The notes beneath the pieces were generated by a model. The model was not told the DNA's origin. It ran no database searches and worked only from the letters and a program-made list of their open reading frames with translations. Below, piece after piece: positions 45,135-54,221 of a stretch of 64,000 nucleotides of DNA (position 1 is the stretch's first letter; each line of letters opens with the position of its first letter). The translations under genes were made by a program, and so were the position numbers. Source of the DNA: Neglectibacter timonensis (GTDB taxonomy: Bacteria; Bacillota; Clostridia; Oscillospirales; Acutalibacteraceae). The stretch spans positions 253,001-317,000 of the forward strand of contig NZ_LT160639.1 of NCBI RefSeq assembly GCF_900048895.1. Reading direction: 5' to 3'.

Positions 45135-46703
45135 ATGAGAAAAAAATTATGCAGTATCCTGCTGGTGCTGGCGTTGCTGGCCACCACATTCGCAGGCTGC
45201 CAAAGCACCCCTGCTCACAATTCCAAGCTCGAGGATTCCACCGCCAAAACAGACGGCTCTTCTCAGGGCGGACAAAGCCCAGCCACATCCGACACTATCA
45301 ATTTTGACGAGGAGTCATATGAGGTAAACTTTCTCTATCTAGTGGCTCAGGAAGGCGCCAACCAAAAGAAGGTGGAACAGGCGGTCAGCGATCTGGCAAA
45401 ACAGGAACTAAACATGACCGTAAAGCTTATTCCCCTTACGTTTGGCACTTATTTCTCTCAAATTTCCATGATGCTGGCGGCCAATGAATCCCTCGACCTT
45501 TTCCCGGCGTTCTCCAATCAGTTTTCAACCTATATTGAATCCCAGTATATCATTAACTGTGCGGATTATTTGGAGGAAGCGCGAGACATTATCGATGTAT
45601 TGGGAGAGGACGACGCCTTTACACCCTATATCGGCGACTTTCTAGTAGGCTTCGGCGCTATGAAAGAGCGGGCCTTTCCGGCTGGTTTGGTCGTACGTAA
45701 GGACATTTTCGATGAATTGGGTTTCCAGGTAGGAGATTTCCACATTACCACCGACGATTACTCCAGCTTTGACCAGATTACCGAGCTGTTTTCCAAAGTG
45801 AAGGAGGCTTATCCCAGCATGATTTGCCTGGACGGCACCTCCATCATGGGGCTTCAGGAATACTCCTACATGGACAACTTGGGCAGTAATTTCGGCGTTC
45901 TGGAGAGCTACGGCCAGACCACTACCGTCACCAACTGGTTCGAATCCGACCAGTACCGCAAATTCTGTGAAATTGGAAGAGACTGGTTTCAGAAGGGTTA
46001 TTCCTCCCAGGATATCGCTGTGAATCAGGATTCGGGCGAGATCAAGATGAAAGCGGGCAACTGTTTTTCTTACATCACCAATGTCAAACCCAACACCAAT
46101 GTGGAAAAACGTTCTCAAACCGGCTACGACGTAGAAGTCATCCAGCTGGGAGAGGCTATGAAAAGCACAAATGGCGTGAATGCCACCGTATATTCCATTG
46201 CCAACGCCTCCAAGGACCCCAAAAAGTCCATGCAGTTTTTGAACTGGACCTACAAGAGCGGGGCTTTTGAAGACCTGATCAACTGGGGCATTGAGGAAGA
46301 AGACTGGATTATTAACGAAGACGGGCTGGCCGCTTTCCCAGAAGGTGTGGATTCCAACAACGTCGGTTACCACAACGATTACGGCTTTGCCTATCCCAAT
46401 CAATTTGCCGGTCATCCGTGGCAGGGGAACCCCGCCGACATCTGGGACCAGTACCGGGAATACAATAATAATCTTCTGGTCTCCAAGGCCTTCGGATTCA
46501 CCTTTAATTCCACCTCTGTGGCCACAGAGGAAGCCCAGCTCAACTCTGTTTTTGAACAGTACAAGAAGGATGTCGCCTTCGGCGCAGTGGATACGGAAAG
46601 CGGACTGAAAGAGTTTAACGACGCCCTCTATGCCGCTGGACTGCAGACTGTAATGGACGAAAAACAGAGGCAGCTGGACGCCTGGCTTGCAGAACTAAAC
46701 TGA
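45135..46703 (+). CDS. Extracellular solute-binding lipoprotein (second copy)
   Basis: 522 residues, a close paralogue of the 37633-39171 protein over the whole mature length; the two share many runs of ten or more residues. Lipoprotein signal with C22 in LATTFAGC, then a Ser/Gln-rich linker. ATG at 45135 is favoured over the one at 45129, which is only 3 bases from GGAGG. It is divergent from the YesM/YesN genes, which probably regulate it. It is followed by two strong hairpins and no transporter gene, so its permeases must be elsewhere. Confidence 0.9.
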   Translation: MRKKLCSILLVLALLATTFAGCQSTPAHNSKLEDSTAKTDGSSQGGQSPATSDTINFDEESYEVNFLYLVAQEGANQKKVEQAVSDLAKQELNMTVKLIPLTFGTYFSQISMMLAANESLDLFPAFSNQFSTYIESQYIINCADYLEEARDIIDVLGEDDAFTPYIGDFLVGFGAMKERAFPAGLVVRKDIFDELGFQVGDFHITTDDYSSFDQITELFSKVKEAYPSMICLDGTSIMGLQEYSYMDNLGSNFGVLESYGQTTTVTNWFESDQYRKFCEIGRDWFQKGYSSQDIAVNQDSGEIKMKAGNCFSYITNVKPNTNVEKRSQTGYDVEVIQLGEAMKSTNGVNATVYSIANASKDPKKSMQFLNWTYKSGAFEDLINWGIEEEDWIINEDGLAAFPEGVDSNNVGYHNDYGFAYPNQFAGHPWQGNPADIWDQYREYNNNLLVSKAFGFTFNSTSVATEEAQLNSVFEQYKKDVAFGAVDTESGLKEFNDALYAAGLQTVMDEKQRQLDAWLAELN

Positions 46704-46705
46704 AT

Positions 46706-46743
46706 GGACTGGCAGTTCCGGTAAATCTGGACTGCCGGAGTCC
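46706..46743 (+). repeat. Stable hairpin after the second binding-protein gene
   Basis: GGACTGGCAGTTCC and GGACTGCCGGAGTCC pair over most of their length. No T run follows, and a true terminator comes 12 bases later. It may protect the 3' end of the mRNA of an abundant lipoprotein. Confidence 0.5.
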
Positions 46744-46754
46744 GTTCTGTCTCC

Positions 46755-46801
46755 GTAACAGGAGCGCGCCACAGAAAAACTCTGCGGCGCGCTCCTGTTA
46801 C
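46755..46801 (+). terminator. Terminator after the second binding-protein gene
   Basis: GTAACAGGAGCGCGCC and GGCGCGCTCCTGTTAC form a 16-base stem, extended by CAGA/TCTG in the loop, followed by TCTATTTT. Confidence 0.85.
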
Positions 46802-46833
46802 TCTATTTTAGAACTCATGTACGTTAAACCTTG

Positions 46834-47688
46834 TTAAACCTCTGTGCGCCGCTGCGGACGGGCGAGAAAAAGCTCTCCCTTCCCCCCGAGCACCTGCATA
46901 CAGTTCCGGGCTTTTTCTTCCGTTTCAAAAATCCCATAAACAGCAGAACCGCTACCCGTCATCATAGCGCCAAGTACACCGCAGGACAACATGGCCTTCT
47001 TGATGTCCCGCACCTGCATCAGCTTCATGGTCTCATCAAACCGATTCCCGAGACTTTCCCCGATCTGTCGCAGATCGCCGCTTTCCAGCGCCGCCAGCAG
47101 CTTTGGCGTCGCCTGGCTGCGGGAAAGTGGGTATTTGTCCACTAGCGCATAGGCACGCGGGGTACTCATGCCTGCAGGAGGTTTACAGATCACCAGAAAA
47201 CAATCCGGCAGCTCCGGCGCCGGCTGCACCAGTTCACCCACCCCGGTGCAGCGGCAGGTACCGCCATGTATGCAAAAAGGCACGTCCGCCCCCACCTTCG
47301 CGCCCAACCCCATGAGGGCCTCCAAACTCAGCTTTGCCCCATAAATCTCATTCAGAGCCAAAAGCACGGCTGCCCCATCGGCGCTGCCGCCTCCCATACC
47401 TGCCCGGCTGGGAATATGCTTTTGAATCGAAACCGTAAGGCCTTCCTTCTGCAAGCCGCAATACTCAAAGAAATATCTGGCTGCCCGAAAGGCCGTGTTC
47501 TTGGTATCCAAAGGAAGGTATTCTCTGTCACAGCGCAGCCGGATTCCAGGCTCTTTGCCGCGTTCCAGCTCCAGCTCATCAAAAAGGGAGACGCTCTGCA
47601 TCACAGTATCCAACAGGTGATATCCATCTTCCCGTCTGCCTGTGATATCCAGCGTCAGATTGATTTTTGCATATGCTTTTACTTTCAT
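46834..47688 (-). CDS. ispE: 4-diphosphocytidyl-2-C-methyl-D-erythritol kinase
   Basis: GHMP kinase of the MEP pathway to isoprenoids. 284 residues with the family start KAYAKINLTLDITGRREDGYH (in parts) and the ATP loop PSRAGMGGGSADGAAVL near residues 90-106; the C-terminal GHMP motif MTGSGSAVYGIF is at about 250. The length is normal. It is a single gene here, with DUF362 upstream 100 bases away. Confidence 0.95.
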   Translation of the reverse strand: MKVKAYAKINLTLDITGRREDGYHLLDTVMQSVSLFDELELERGKEPGIRLRCDREYLPLDTKNTAFRAARYFFEYCGLQKEGLTVSIQKHIPSRAGMGGGSADGAAVLLALNEIYGAKLSLEALMGLGAKVGADVPFCIHGGTCRCTGVGELVQPAPELPDCFLVICKPPAGMSTPRAYALVDKYPLSRSQATPKLLAALESGDLRQIGESLGNRFDETMKLMQVRDIKKAMLSCGVLGAMMTGSGSAVYGIFETEEKARNCMQVLGGKGELFLARPQRRTEV

Positions 47689-47788
47689 CCTCTTACTCCG
47701 TTGGGTCAGCAGCGGGCTGACAGCTCAAACACCGCCCCTGGATTCAAACAGAGAATTACCATCCGGTTCCCCAACATCCCGTCGGATC

Positions 47789-48922
47789 TTAAACATTGAA
47801 CAGTCTCAGCCGCCTGATTTCGATGACATGCTTTGGGCACATCTCATGGCAACAGAAACATCGAATACAACGGCGGTAATCAATCTCTGCTTTATGGTCC
47901 TTTATTTCTATCGTGTTCTGGGGACAGCTTTCCGCACACTTCCCACAGCCCACACAGCTTTTTTTCTCAATGCGCGGATACGGCGTCGCAAGCTTTTTTG
48001 CCGCAGGCCGCAGAAATCTCGGCAGACGGTCGATAAAGTCCGTACTGGACGCTTCAGCCTTTTGAAAATCGGGAACAGAAAGGCTCTCCAAAGAATCTCC
48101 CAGCAATTCAAGCCCGTCAATGGATTGGGGAACCAATCCCCGCTCTGCTGCATACCGCAGCATCAGCACCTGTCCTGCTTCCAGGCCTGCCAACTTAGCG
48201 CAGCATACATCCACAGCATAGGGACTTTTGGACGCGGCGAGCACGCCCAGATCGCGGCGGGTTCCACCTGTGGGACCGTTGCCTTCCATGGCCCAGATCC
48301 CGTCTGTGATGCAGAGATCCGGCTGCAAAAAATCGCACAAGTCCAGCAACATCTCCGAAAACTCCGGCTTTTCCGGAAACCGGCAGTGCAGCTCCGGCTT
48401 TTTCAGGCCCGGCACCGCGCCGAACATATTCTTCACTGCACCTGAAAAACCCACCATGGAATGAGTCTTCAGCTTTGCCAAATCAATCAGATAATCCGCT
48501 CCCAAAAAAGGGGAGACAATCGCCATTCTCCTGCAGCGCACCCCACCCGGCAGCGGCACCTCCCGGCTTTCACAGTCCGTATAAAGGGAAAAACCGCATG
48601 CCTCGGCCATATCCGTATAACCGCATCCCCGGAAGGCCGCCTTCATCGTCATAGGCGTATAGGGCCCTCCGGGACTTTCCGCAATCAAAACCTTCGCGCC
48701 GGCACGCTGCACACACTTCCCCACCGCGGCGACCAGCGCAGGATGGGTGATGATGGCTTCCTCAGGTTTAGAGGTCATCACCAGATTTGGCTTGAGCACC
48801 ACAGTCATTCCGGGCGAAAGCTCCTCGTAAATATGCAGCTCCTGGAAGATAGCGTCAACCTTTTCATCTAACTCTTCCGCGCCGTAGCCGGTACAGCGCA
48901 GAAGCATCACCTTATCCCTCAC
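47789..48922 (-). CDS. DUF362 protein with C-terminal 2[4Fe-4S] ferredoxin domain
   Basis: 377 residues. The DUF362 domain (about 1-300) has KPNLVMTSKPEEAIITHP, KTHSMVGFSGAVKNMFGAVPG (in parts) and ITDGIWAMEGNGPT, as in many anaerobes. Two ferredoxin motifs close the protein: CVGCGKCAESCP and CIRCFCCHEMCP. It is a soluble redox protein of unknown function. It overlaps the aminotransferase stop by 4 bases and so is in the Lrp-aminotransferase operon; a role in amino-acid redox metabolism is only an inference. Confidence 0.88.
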   Translation of the reverse strand: MRDKVMLLRCTGYGAEELDEKVDAIFQELHIYEELSPGMTVVLKPNLVMTSKPEEAIITHPALVAAVGKCVQRAGAKVLIAESPGGPYTPMTMKAAFRGCGYTDMAEACGFSLYTDCESREVPLPGGVRCRRMAIVSPFLGADYLIDLAKLKTHSMVGFSGAVKNMFGAVPGLKKPELHCRFPEKPEFSEMLLDLCDFLQPDLCITDGIWAMEGNGPTGGTRRDLGVLAASKSPYAVDVCCAKLAGLEAGQVLMLRYAAERGLVPQSIDGLELLGDSLESLSVPDFQKAEASSTDFIDRLPRFLRPAAKKLATPYPRIEKKSCVGCGKCAESCPQNTIEIKDHKAEIDYRRCIRCFCCHEMCPKHVIEIRRLRLFNV

Positions 48923-50088
48923 AGCTCCCGGAGAAACGCTTCCATCCGCTCCAGCGCTTCTGTAATATGCTTGATGGAATAAGAATAAGAAATTCGCACA
49001 AAACCCTCTCCACAGGCTCCGAATGCATCTCCGGGAACAACCGCCACCCGCTTGGAATAGATCAGCTTTTCACTGAATTCCATGGATGTAAGGCCAGTTG
49101 ACTTTACAGAAGGGAACACATAAAATGCGCCTTCCGGTTCAAAGCATTTGAGCCCCATGGCATTGAGGCCGTCCACAATCAACCGGCGCCGCATATCGTA
49201 TTGAGAGCGCATGTACTCAATGTCGTCATCGCCGTTTTGCAGCGCCTCAATCGCCGCATACTGGCTGGTGGTCGGCGCGCTCATGATGGCAAACTGGTGC
49301 AGTTTGGTCATCAGGGCGATAATTTCCTTCGGTCCGGCGGCATATCCCAGCCGCCAGCCCGTCATAGAGTGGGATTTTGAAAACCCGTTGACCAGAACGG
49401 TACGCTCCTGCATGCCCGTAATGGAGGAAAAAGCAATATGAGGTGCGGTTCCATACGTCAGTTCACTATAAATTTCGTCGGAGAGCACCATCAGATTGTG
49501 ACGTTCCACCACCCCCGCCACAGCCTCCAAATCCTCCCTGCGCATCACGGCGCCGGTGGGATTATTGGGATAAGGCAGAATCAGCAGTTTTGTCTTTTCC
49601 GTGATCTTCTCTTCCAGCTCCTTCGCTGTGAGGCGGAAACCATTCTCCGGCTTAGTCTCGATAATCACCGGAACACCGCCCGCCATCTCCGTAATGGGTA
49701 CATAGCAGACGAAACTGGGCTCTGGAATGAGCACCTCATCGCCGGGATTGACCAGGCTTCTGACGCAGAGGTCTATGGCCTCGGAGCCGCCCACCGTGAC
49801 CAGCACCTCTGCATCCGGTTCGTACCATACGCCATAGTGCCGTTTCAGATAGTTGGAAATTTCTTCCCGCAGCTTCAAAAAGCCGCGGTTGGGAGTGTAG
49901 CGGGTCCGTCCTTTTTCCAGAGTATGGATTCCCTCCTCCCTGATATGCCAGGGGGTATGGAAATCCGGCTCGCCTACGGAAAGGGAGATCACATCGTCCA
50001 TCTCATTGGCAATATCGAAGAATTTTCGGATTCCCGAGGGCTTGATTCTCTTTACATTGCTGTTGACCAAGGAATTGTAATCAATCAC
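48919..50088 (-). CDS. Class I/II aminotransferase
   Basis: PLP-dependent transaminase of 389 residues. The PLP lysine is in VNGFSKSHSMTGWRLGY (about residue 234) and the other signature residues are present (YPNNPTGAV near 170, SDEIYSELTY near 205, VRISYSYS near 365). GTG at 50088 is the start: GGGGGAG lies 8 bases upstream, and the TTG at 50112 has none. It overlaps the Lrp/AsnC gene by 8 bases, a well-known pairing in which the regulator senses an amino acid used by the enzyme. The amino acid is not identified. Confidence 0.93.
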   Translation of the reverse strand: MIDYNSLVNSNVKRIKPSGIRKFFDIANEMDDVISLSVGEPDFHTPWHIREEGIHTLEKGRTRYTPNRGFLKLREEISNYLKRHYGVWYEPDAEVLVTVGGSEAIDLCVRSLVNPGDEVLIPEPSFVCYVPITEMAGGVPVIIETKPENGFRLTAKELEEKITEKTKLLILPYPNNPTGAVMRREDLEAVAGVVERHNLMVLSDEIYSELTYGTAPHIAFSSITGMQERTVLVNGFSKSHSMTGWRLGYAAGPKEIIALMTKLHQFAIMSAPTTSQYAAIEALQNGDDDIEYMRSQYDMRRRLIVDGLNAMGLKCFEPEGAFYVFPSVKSTGLTSMEFSEKLIYSKRVAVVPGDAFGACGEGFVRISYSYSIKHITEALERMEAFLREL

Positions 50089-50575
50089 AAAGATTGCTCC
50101 CCCTCTCGTCAAATTCTTCGTAATCGCTGTTGAAAACCACGCCGCCGTCCTTATATTTTGTCAGCACAAAATGGGTGGCGGTAGACAGTACCCCGCCGAT
50201 GGGAGCCAGCCTTCTAGAAACGAACATGGCGATGTCGGACATGGTTTTGCCAGTTACCGTCACAGCCAGGTCGTAGCCGCCGGACATCAGATAGACGCTT
50301 TCCACTTCGGGGAAATTCATGACCCGGCCAGCAATCTCATCAAAGCCCGTGTCCTTCTGAGGGGAAACCCGCAGTTCGATGAGCGCAGTCGCCCGGTGGA
50401 TATCGGTACGCTCCCAATTGATCAGGGCATGGTATCCCTTGATCACGCCTTCTTTTTCATATCTCTGAATGGCCTTTACCACATCCTCTTCCCGTTCTCC
50501 CAGCATGACTGCCAGCTGTGCGGGAGTGAGCTTTGCCTCGCCCTGCAAAAGTTCCAAAAGCTGTTCCATTGCCAT
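50081..50575 (-). CDS. Lrp/AsnC family transcriptional regulator
   Basis: 164 residues with an N-terminal winged helix-turn-helix (LTPAQLAVMLGEREEDVVKAIQ) and a C-terminal RAM/ACT-like ligand-binding domain (VMNFPEVESVYLMSGGYDLAV). It is first in the Lrp-aminotransferase-DUF362 operon. AAAGGAAGG precedes the ATG. It probably regulates its own operon in response to an amino acid. Confidence 0.93.
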   Translation of the reverse strand: MAMEQLLELLQGEAKLTPAQLAVMLGEREEDVVKAIQRYEKEGVIKGYHALINWERTDIHRATALIELRVSPQKDTGFDEIAGRVMNFPEVESVYLMSGGYDLAVTVTGKTMSDIAMFVSRRLAPIGGVLSTATHFVLTKYKDGGVVFNSDYEEFDERGSNLCD

Positions 50576-50646
50576 AATCTTTGCCTTCCTTTCTTAGGTG
50601 TAACCTCATTTTACAAATCGAAACCTGTTTGCCTTTCCCCGCCGCC

Positions 50647-51477
50647 TCATTCCAGAGGCAGCATCACAGGGGTCCTGTTCTGATAGACGGCAAACTCGGT
50701 GAACCCAGCTTGCTTCAAAAGCTCCATCCCTTCGTCGATTCCCTGGGCCAAGTCCTCTGTACAGTGGGCGTCCGCCCCCAGGGTGACCAACCGCCCCCCC
50801 ATTTCGTGATACAAGGCAAACAGCTCCGGATCGGGAAGACGCGGCACGTCCTGCCGGAGGAGGCGGGATGTATTGAGCTCCAACGCCTTTTCTCCACGGA
50901 TCAGCTCAGAAAAAATAGCTTTTACCTGCTCCATATGTCCGGCAAAACTGGGGGTACTTCCAGGGAGAGAGAGATAACGCAGCGGATAGGTGATATGCGC
51001 CAGGCTGTCAAACCCTCCCCAGGAAATCATGGCGAGAATCTCATCAAAATAACGATTCAGCAGCGCGTCAATCCGTTCTTGGGAAAGCCCTTCTTCCCCC
51101 AGGTGGTAAAAATCCTTTTCCCCCGCTACATTGTGCAGGGAACCGATCACAAAATCATATTCTCTGCCTGTGAGGGCATCTTCTGCGGCACTGGGGTTCT
51201 GCAGGGGCTGGCCCAGTTCAATCCCCCTCAGCAACCGGAGCTGGGGGTAATCCTTCCGGCACTGGTCCATCTGCGCCCAAGCCTTCCGCACCACGCCATG
51301 GTATCCGGTACCGCGGTATTCCGTGTATTTATATTCATTGCATTCGCAGTGGTCGCTTACCGTATAGTAAAAGAGCCCCAGCTCCAGCGCCCGCTCACAC
51401 ATAGCATTCATTGAGGATCGTCCGTCAAAGGAGCAGTCGGAATGGCTGTGGCAGTCGCTGGCATAACGGTGCTTCAT
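50647..51477 (-). CDS. PHP-domain histidinol-phosphatase family protein
   Basis: 276 residues with the PHP metal site: H-x-H in DCHSHSDCSFDG (about residues 8-19), YTVSDHCECN near 40, and GADAHCTEDLAQG near 235. It resembles HisK-type phosphatases (HisK/HisJ), which dephosphorylate histidinol phosphate in Firmicutes. Other his genes are absent, so the substrate is not sure. An extended -10 promoter lies upstream. Confidence 0.88.
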   Translation of the reverse strand: MKHRYASDCHSHSDCSFDGRSSMNAMCERALELGLFYYTVSDHCECNEYKYTEYRGTGYHGVVRKAWAQMDQCRKDYPQLRLLRGIELGQPLQNPSAAEDALTGREYDFVIGSLHNVAGEKDFYHLGEEGLSQERIDALLNRYFDEILAMISWGGFDSLAHITYPLRYLSLPGSTPSFAGHMEQVKAIFSELIRGEKALELNTSRLLRQDVPRLPDPELFALYHEMGGRLVTLGADAHCTEDLAQGIDEGMELLKQAGFTEFAVYQNRTPVMLPLE

Positions 51478-51517
51478 CCTGAGAATCCCCTTTCCGAAAT
51501 AAAATCAATAATAAGTA

Positions 51518-51526
51518 ATTATAGCA
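51518..51526 (-). promoter_or_regulatory. Extended -10 promoter of the PHP gene
   Basis: Minus strand TGCTATAAT (51526-51518). A TTGACA further upstream is only 10 bases from it, too near to be a -35, so the extended TGn may compensate. Confidence 0.45.
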
Positions 51527-51611
51527 TAGGTTTTGTCAAAAGAAAAGCCGGAATCTCAATGGGCCGTTGTGGAAAAGTGTTGATATCAGGCCTTCCTCGC
51601 CTCACCTTGTC

Positions 51612-51654
51612 AAAACATATAAAATTGAAGCAGCCGGCCTGAAACTGGCCACTG
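51612..51654 (-). terminator. Terminator after the metallophosphoesterase gene
   Basis: Minus strand GCAGTGGCC, loop, GGCCGGCTGC, then TTCAATTTTAT. The stem has a small bulge. It is 16 bases after the stop codon. Confidence 0.5.
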
Positions 51655-51670
51655 CCCGATAAACCGGAGG

Positions 51671-52531
51671 TTATCCTTTCGCCCGCAGCTCTATCAAAAC
51701 GACTTCCGGTCGATTATTGAAGCGGAATGGAATGATACTGTTTCCGATCCCTCTGCTTACAATCATATTAGTGTTTCTCTCTGTATAGAGCCCGGCGTCA
51801 TACTTGGGAAATAGCCCTTGATTGGGGGCCGCTAATCCGCCGACAAACGGCAGTCTAAACTGTCCTCCATGAGCATGGCCGCATAAAACCAGTTCAATTC
51901 CTTTTTCAGTATAGGTATCAAACAGTTCGGGCCGATGTGAAAGCAGGATAGCGTATCCGTCATTTTCTTCGACGATGCTGTCCAAAGCTCTGTCAATAGC
52001 AGTTTCGTCCGGCGTTATACCATCACTTTGGAAACTTGGATCATGAACGCCGAGCAAAGCAATGGCCTCTCCTGCGATTTCAAGCTCCACACGTTCATTT
52101 TCAAGCACAACAACACCCAATTCGATCAAACCGTTTTCAAAGCCGCTGTATTCTAAAATCCTTGCTTCATGATTGCCCGTTACATAGTAGCAAGGAGCAA
52201 TCTTTACGGCTTTCGCGGCAAACTGCAACGCAATCTCTATATCTGTATTCCGAGATTCTATCAAATCTCCGGTGATTGCAATAACGTCCGGTTCCGCATC
52301 ATGCAATATAGTAAGGAGCGCTTCATTCTCTTCACCTAATTCTGCATTGTGCAGATCGGAAACATGGGCAATGCGGTAGCCGTCAAAACCATCCGGAAGG
52401 CCGCCGCTTGCTATTCTGTATATATTCAGCTCCAATGCTGTATTGGCCCACCATATCCAAGAAATCAAAGCTATAAGAAGGATCGCCAAAACAGCCGTCG
52501 CAGTCATTCTTTTTTTCTTTTTTGCAAGCAT
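51671..52531 (-). CDS. Metallophosphoesterase, YaeI/YkuE-like, membrane-anchored
   Basis: 286 residues. An N-terminal helix (about residues 10-30) anchors the protein with the catalytic part outside. All calcineurin-type metal motifs are present: DLHN (about 59), GDLIE (84), GNHE (116), LLSHRPE (196) and GHAHGGQF (218). The YaeI group acts on UDP-diacylglucosamine or related phosphoesters; the substrate here is not shown. The gene is AT-richer than its neighbours, a hint of separate ancestry. Confidence 0.9.
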   Translation of the reverse strand: MLAKKKKRMTATAVLAILLIALISWIWWANTALELNIYRIASGGLPDGFDGYRIAHVSDLHNAELGEENEALLTILHDAEPDVIAITGDLIESRNTDIEIALQFAAKAVKIAPCYYVTGNHEARILEYSGFENGLIELGVVVLENERVELEIAGEAIALLGVHDPSFQSDGITPDETAIDRALDSIVEENDGYAILLSHRPELFDTYTEKGIELVLCGHAHGGQFRLPFVGGLAAPNQGLFPKYDAGLYTERNTNMIVSRGIGNSIIPFRFNNRPEVVLIELRAKG

Positions 52532-52734
52532 TGTGCCGCTTCCTTTCTTCGATCCGGTCAGCTTTGGTTTATTGATTTTATAGTATCATAGTATTGAATT
52601 GTCCGCAACAAGGGCTGTCTGTAAAACTGACGGGGGTTTGCCCGTCAATACTTATCTGCAGCAGGGAATCCCCACGGCCCGTTGGGCGCAGAGATGGGTG
52701 AAAGCGCGAAACAGAAAATCCCCTCCCGGCGCGC

Positions 52735-52771
52735 AAAGGGACGCGCTCCCCTAAGAGGCCCGCGTCCCTTT
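52735..52771 (-). terminator. Terminator after the lipoprotein gene
   Basis: AAAGGGACGCG and CGCGTCCCTTT form an 11-base stem, 21 bases after the stop codon of the minus-strand lipoprotein. The stretch 52572-52734 beyond it holds nothing I can recognise. Confidence 0.65.
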
Positions 52772-52792
52772 CCTTTCCCATGGAAAAGCGGT

Positions 52793-54034
52793 CTACGCCT
52801 TCCCATTCCGCACGATAAAATTGCAAATGGATAGATCGGAGTTGAGGACGGTTATGTTGAACCGCACTCCTGTTGAGGTCTTTATCTCCGCCTCGCTGGC
52901 ACTTCCATAAAATTGACCGACGGCCCCCTGGCTTTCCGACACGGTGCAGTCGGTCACCTCCCATTCGCCCGGCTCAATCTGACGCAGATAGGCCACCGCC
53001 GCTTCCAGCACCTCTTCCTCACTGCGCGGCCCGCCTTCCGGCAGCTGTCTTATTCCGCTGAAATCCGGATCGTCAAAATACCCTGGGGGCCAACGGATCC
53101 AGCTTGTCAAATTACCGTCCGCCGCATAAAGGCACAGGGTGTATTGATCCCCCTCCGGAAAGCAGAGCTCTATCCCCCAATATTCGCGGTCTGTATTTCT
53201 GGTTTCAGTTCCGCTGGTAATCAGTTCCGCCCGATAGTCCGGCGTCGTGCCGTCTCCCAGCTTGTATCGGGTAACGGCAACCTCTATCACCGCCGGAAGT
53301 TCCTGATAAGAAACCTCCCCTACCAAAGGCTGATACATTTCCGGAGGAACTTCTCGAAATTCTGTTTCCAAATAGCGGAGAAGCTGTTCGTCCGTCATGG
53401 AAGCTGCCGGCAAAATCCTATAAATTTCCCCGCTCTCTTCCCCAGAAAGTTCCACGCAGAGGGGTGCCTCCTGCCCGGTTCGTTCCTCAGCCCGCTTTCC
53501 CTCGTACAGGTACAGCGGACGCAGCGCCCCATAACGGAGCTTTTCTTCCCGGGTCAGCTCCCGATTTTGTCCGGCCGCCGCCGTGCCGTTACCTTCCATC
53601 AAGCCTGTGCGGCAATACTTGGGAGTAAGGATCCCCCACTCCGGAACACCCTCCATTGCCTGAGCCAGCTGCAGGAATTCCTCCTCCGTCAGGGACCGCT
53701 CCCCAAGCGGCAAAAAAGCATATTGGCTGATACCATAAACTCTTTCATCGAGAGATACAACGGCAAATCCCGTCTCTTTCGGATCTTGGGGCACTGGCTG
53801 TGAGGTTTTTTCTCCCTCTGCAAGCCTCTGTTTGGCCTGACGGTAACGCGCTGCGAAGTCCACTCCGTCAAATTCCGGGGCTGCTGATTCCAGCGCTTCA
53901 GAAGAGGCTGAGCTGCTTTGCACAGGAGGAACTCTGCTCTCCTCGCCGCCGGAAGAAGAATTGCCGCCGGGGCTGCAGGCTGAAAACAGCAGTACCGGCA
54001 GAAGGATACAAACGAGCTTTCTATGCAATTTCAT
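52793..54034 (-). CDS. Lipoprotein of unknown function
   Basis: 413 residues. Lipoprotein signal with a short basic start and C20 in LLFSAC, then a Ser/Gly/Glu-rich linker to about residue 55. The rest is acidic and rich in Tyr and Glu, with no transmembrane segment and no motif I recognise. ATG at 54034 follows GGAGG by 8 bases; the GTG three codons upstream is too close. It is followed by a terminator and preceded by its own promoter, so it is a single-gene unit, divergent from the ACT gene. Confidence 0.85.
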   Translation of the reverse strand: MKLHRKLVCILLPVLLFSACSPGGNSSSGGEESRVPPVQSSSASSEALESAAPEFDGVDFAARYRQAKQRLAEGEKTSQPVPQDPKETGFAVVSLDERVYGISQYAFLPLGERSLTEEEFLQLAQAMEGVPEWGILTPKYCRTGLMEGNGTAAAGQNRELTREEKLRYGALRPLYLYEGKRAEERTGQEAPLCVELSGEESGEIYRILPAASMTDEQLLRYLETEFREVPPEMYQPLVGEVSYQELPAVIEVAVTRYKLGDGTTPDYRAELITSGTETRNTDREYWGIELCFPEGDQYTLCLYAADGNLTSWIRWPPGYFDDPDFSGIRQLPEGGPRSEEEVLEAAVAYLRQIEPGEWEVTDCTVSESQGAVGQFYGSASEAEIKTSTGVRFNITVLNSDLSICNFIVRNGKA

Positions 54035-54126
54035 AACCTGCACCTCCTAAAAAATCAAGCGCCTGTTTTATTAATTTATTTTACTACATATGCCGGGGAA
54101 AGACAATGGTTGCGGCCTCTTCCCGC

Positions 54127-54155
54127 TTGACAGAACCCCAGTTCTGACGCATAAT
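54127..54155 (+). promoter_or_regulatory. Putative promoter of the ACT-UPF0210 operon
   Basis: TTGACA (54127-54132), 17 bases, CATAAT (54150-54155), about 66 bases before the ACT gene start. Confidence 0.6.
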
Positions 54156-54221
54156 AATTCCAGTATTTTTTCATTCAGCAAATCGACGCACGCATCAGCC
54201 CGTGCGGAAAGGAAGCAAGCT

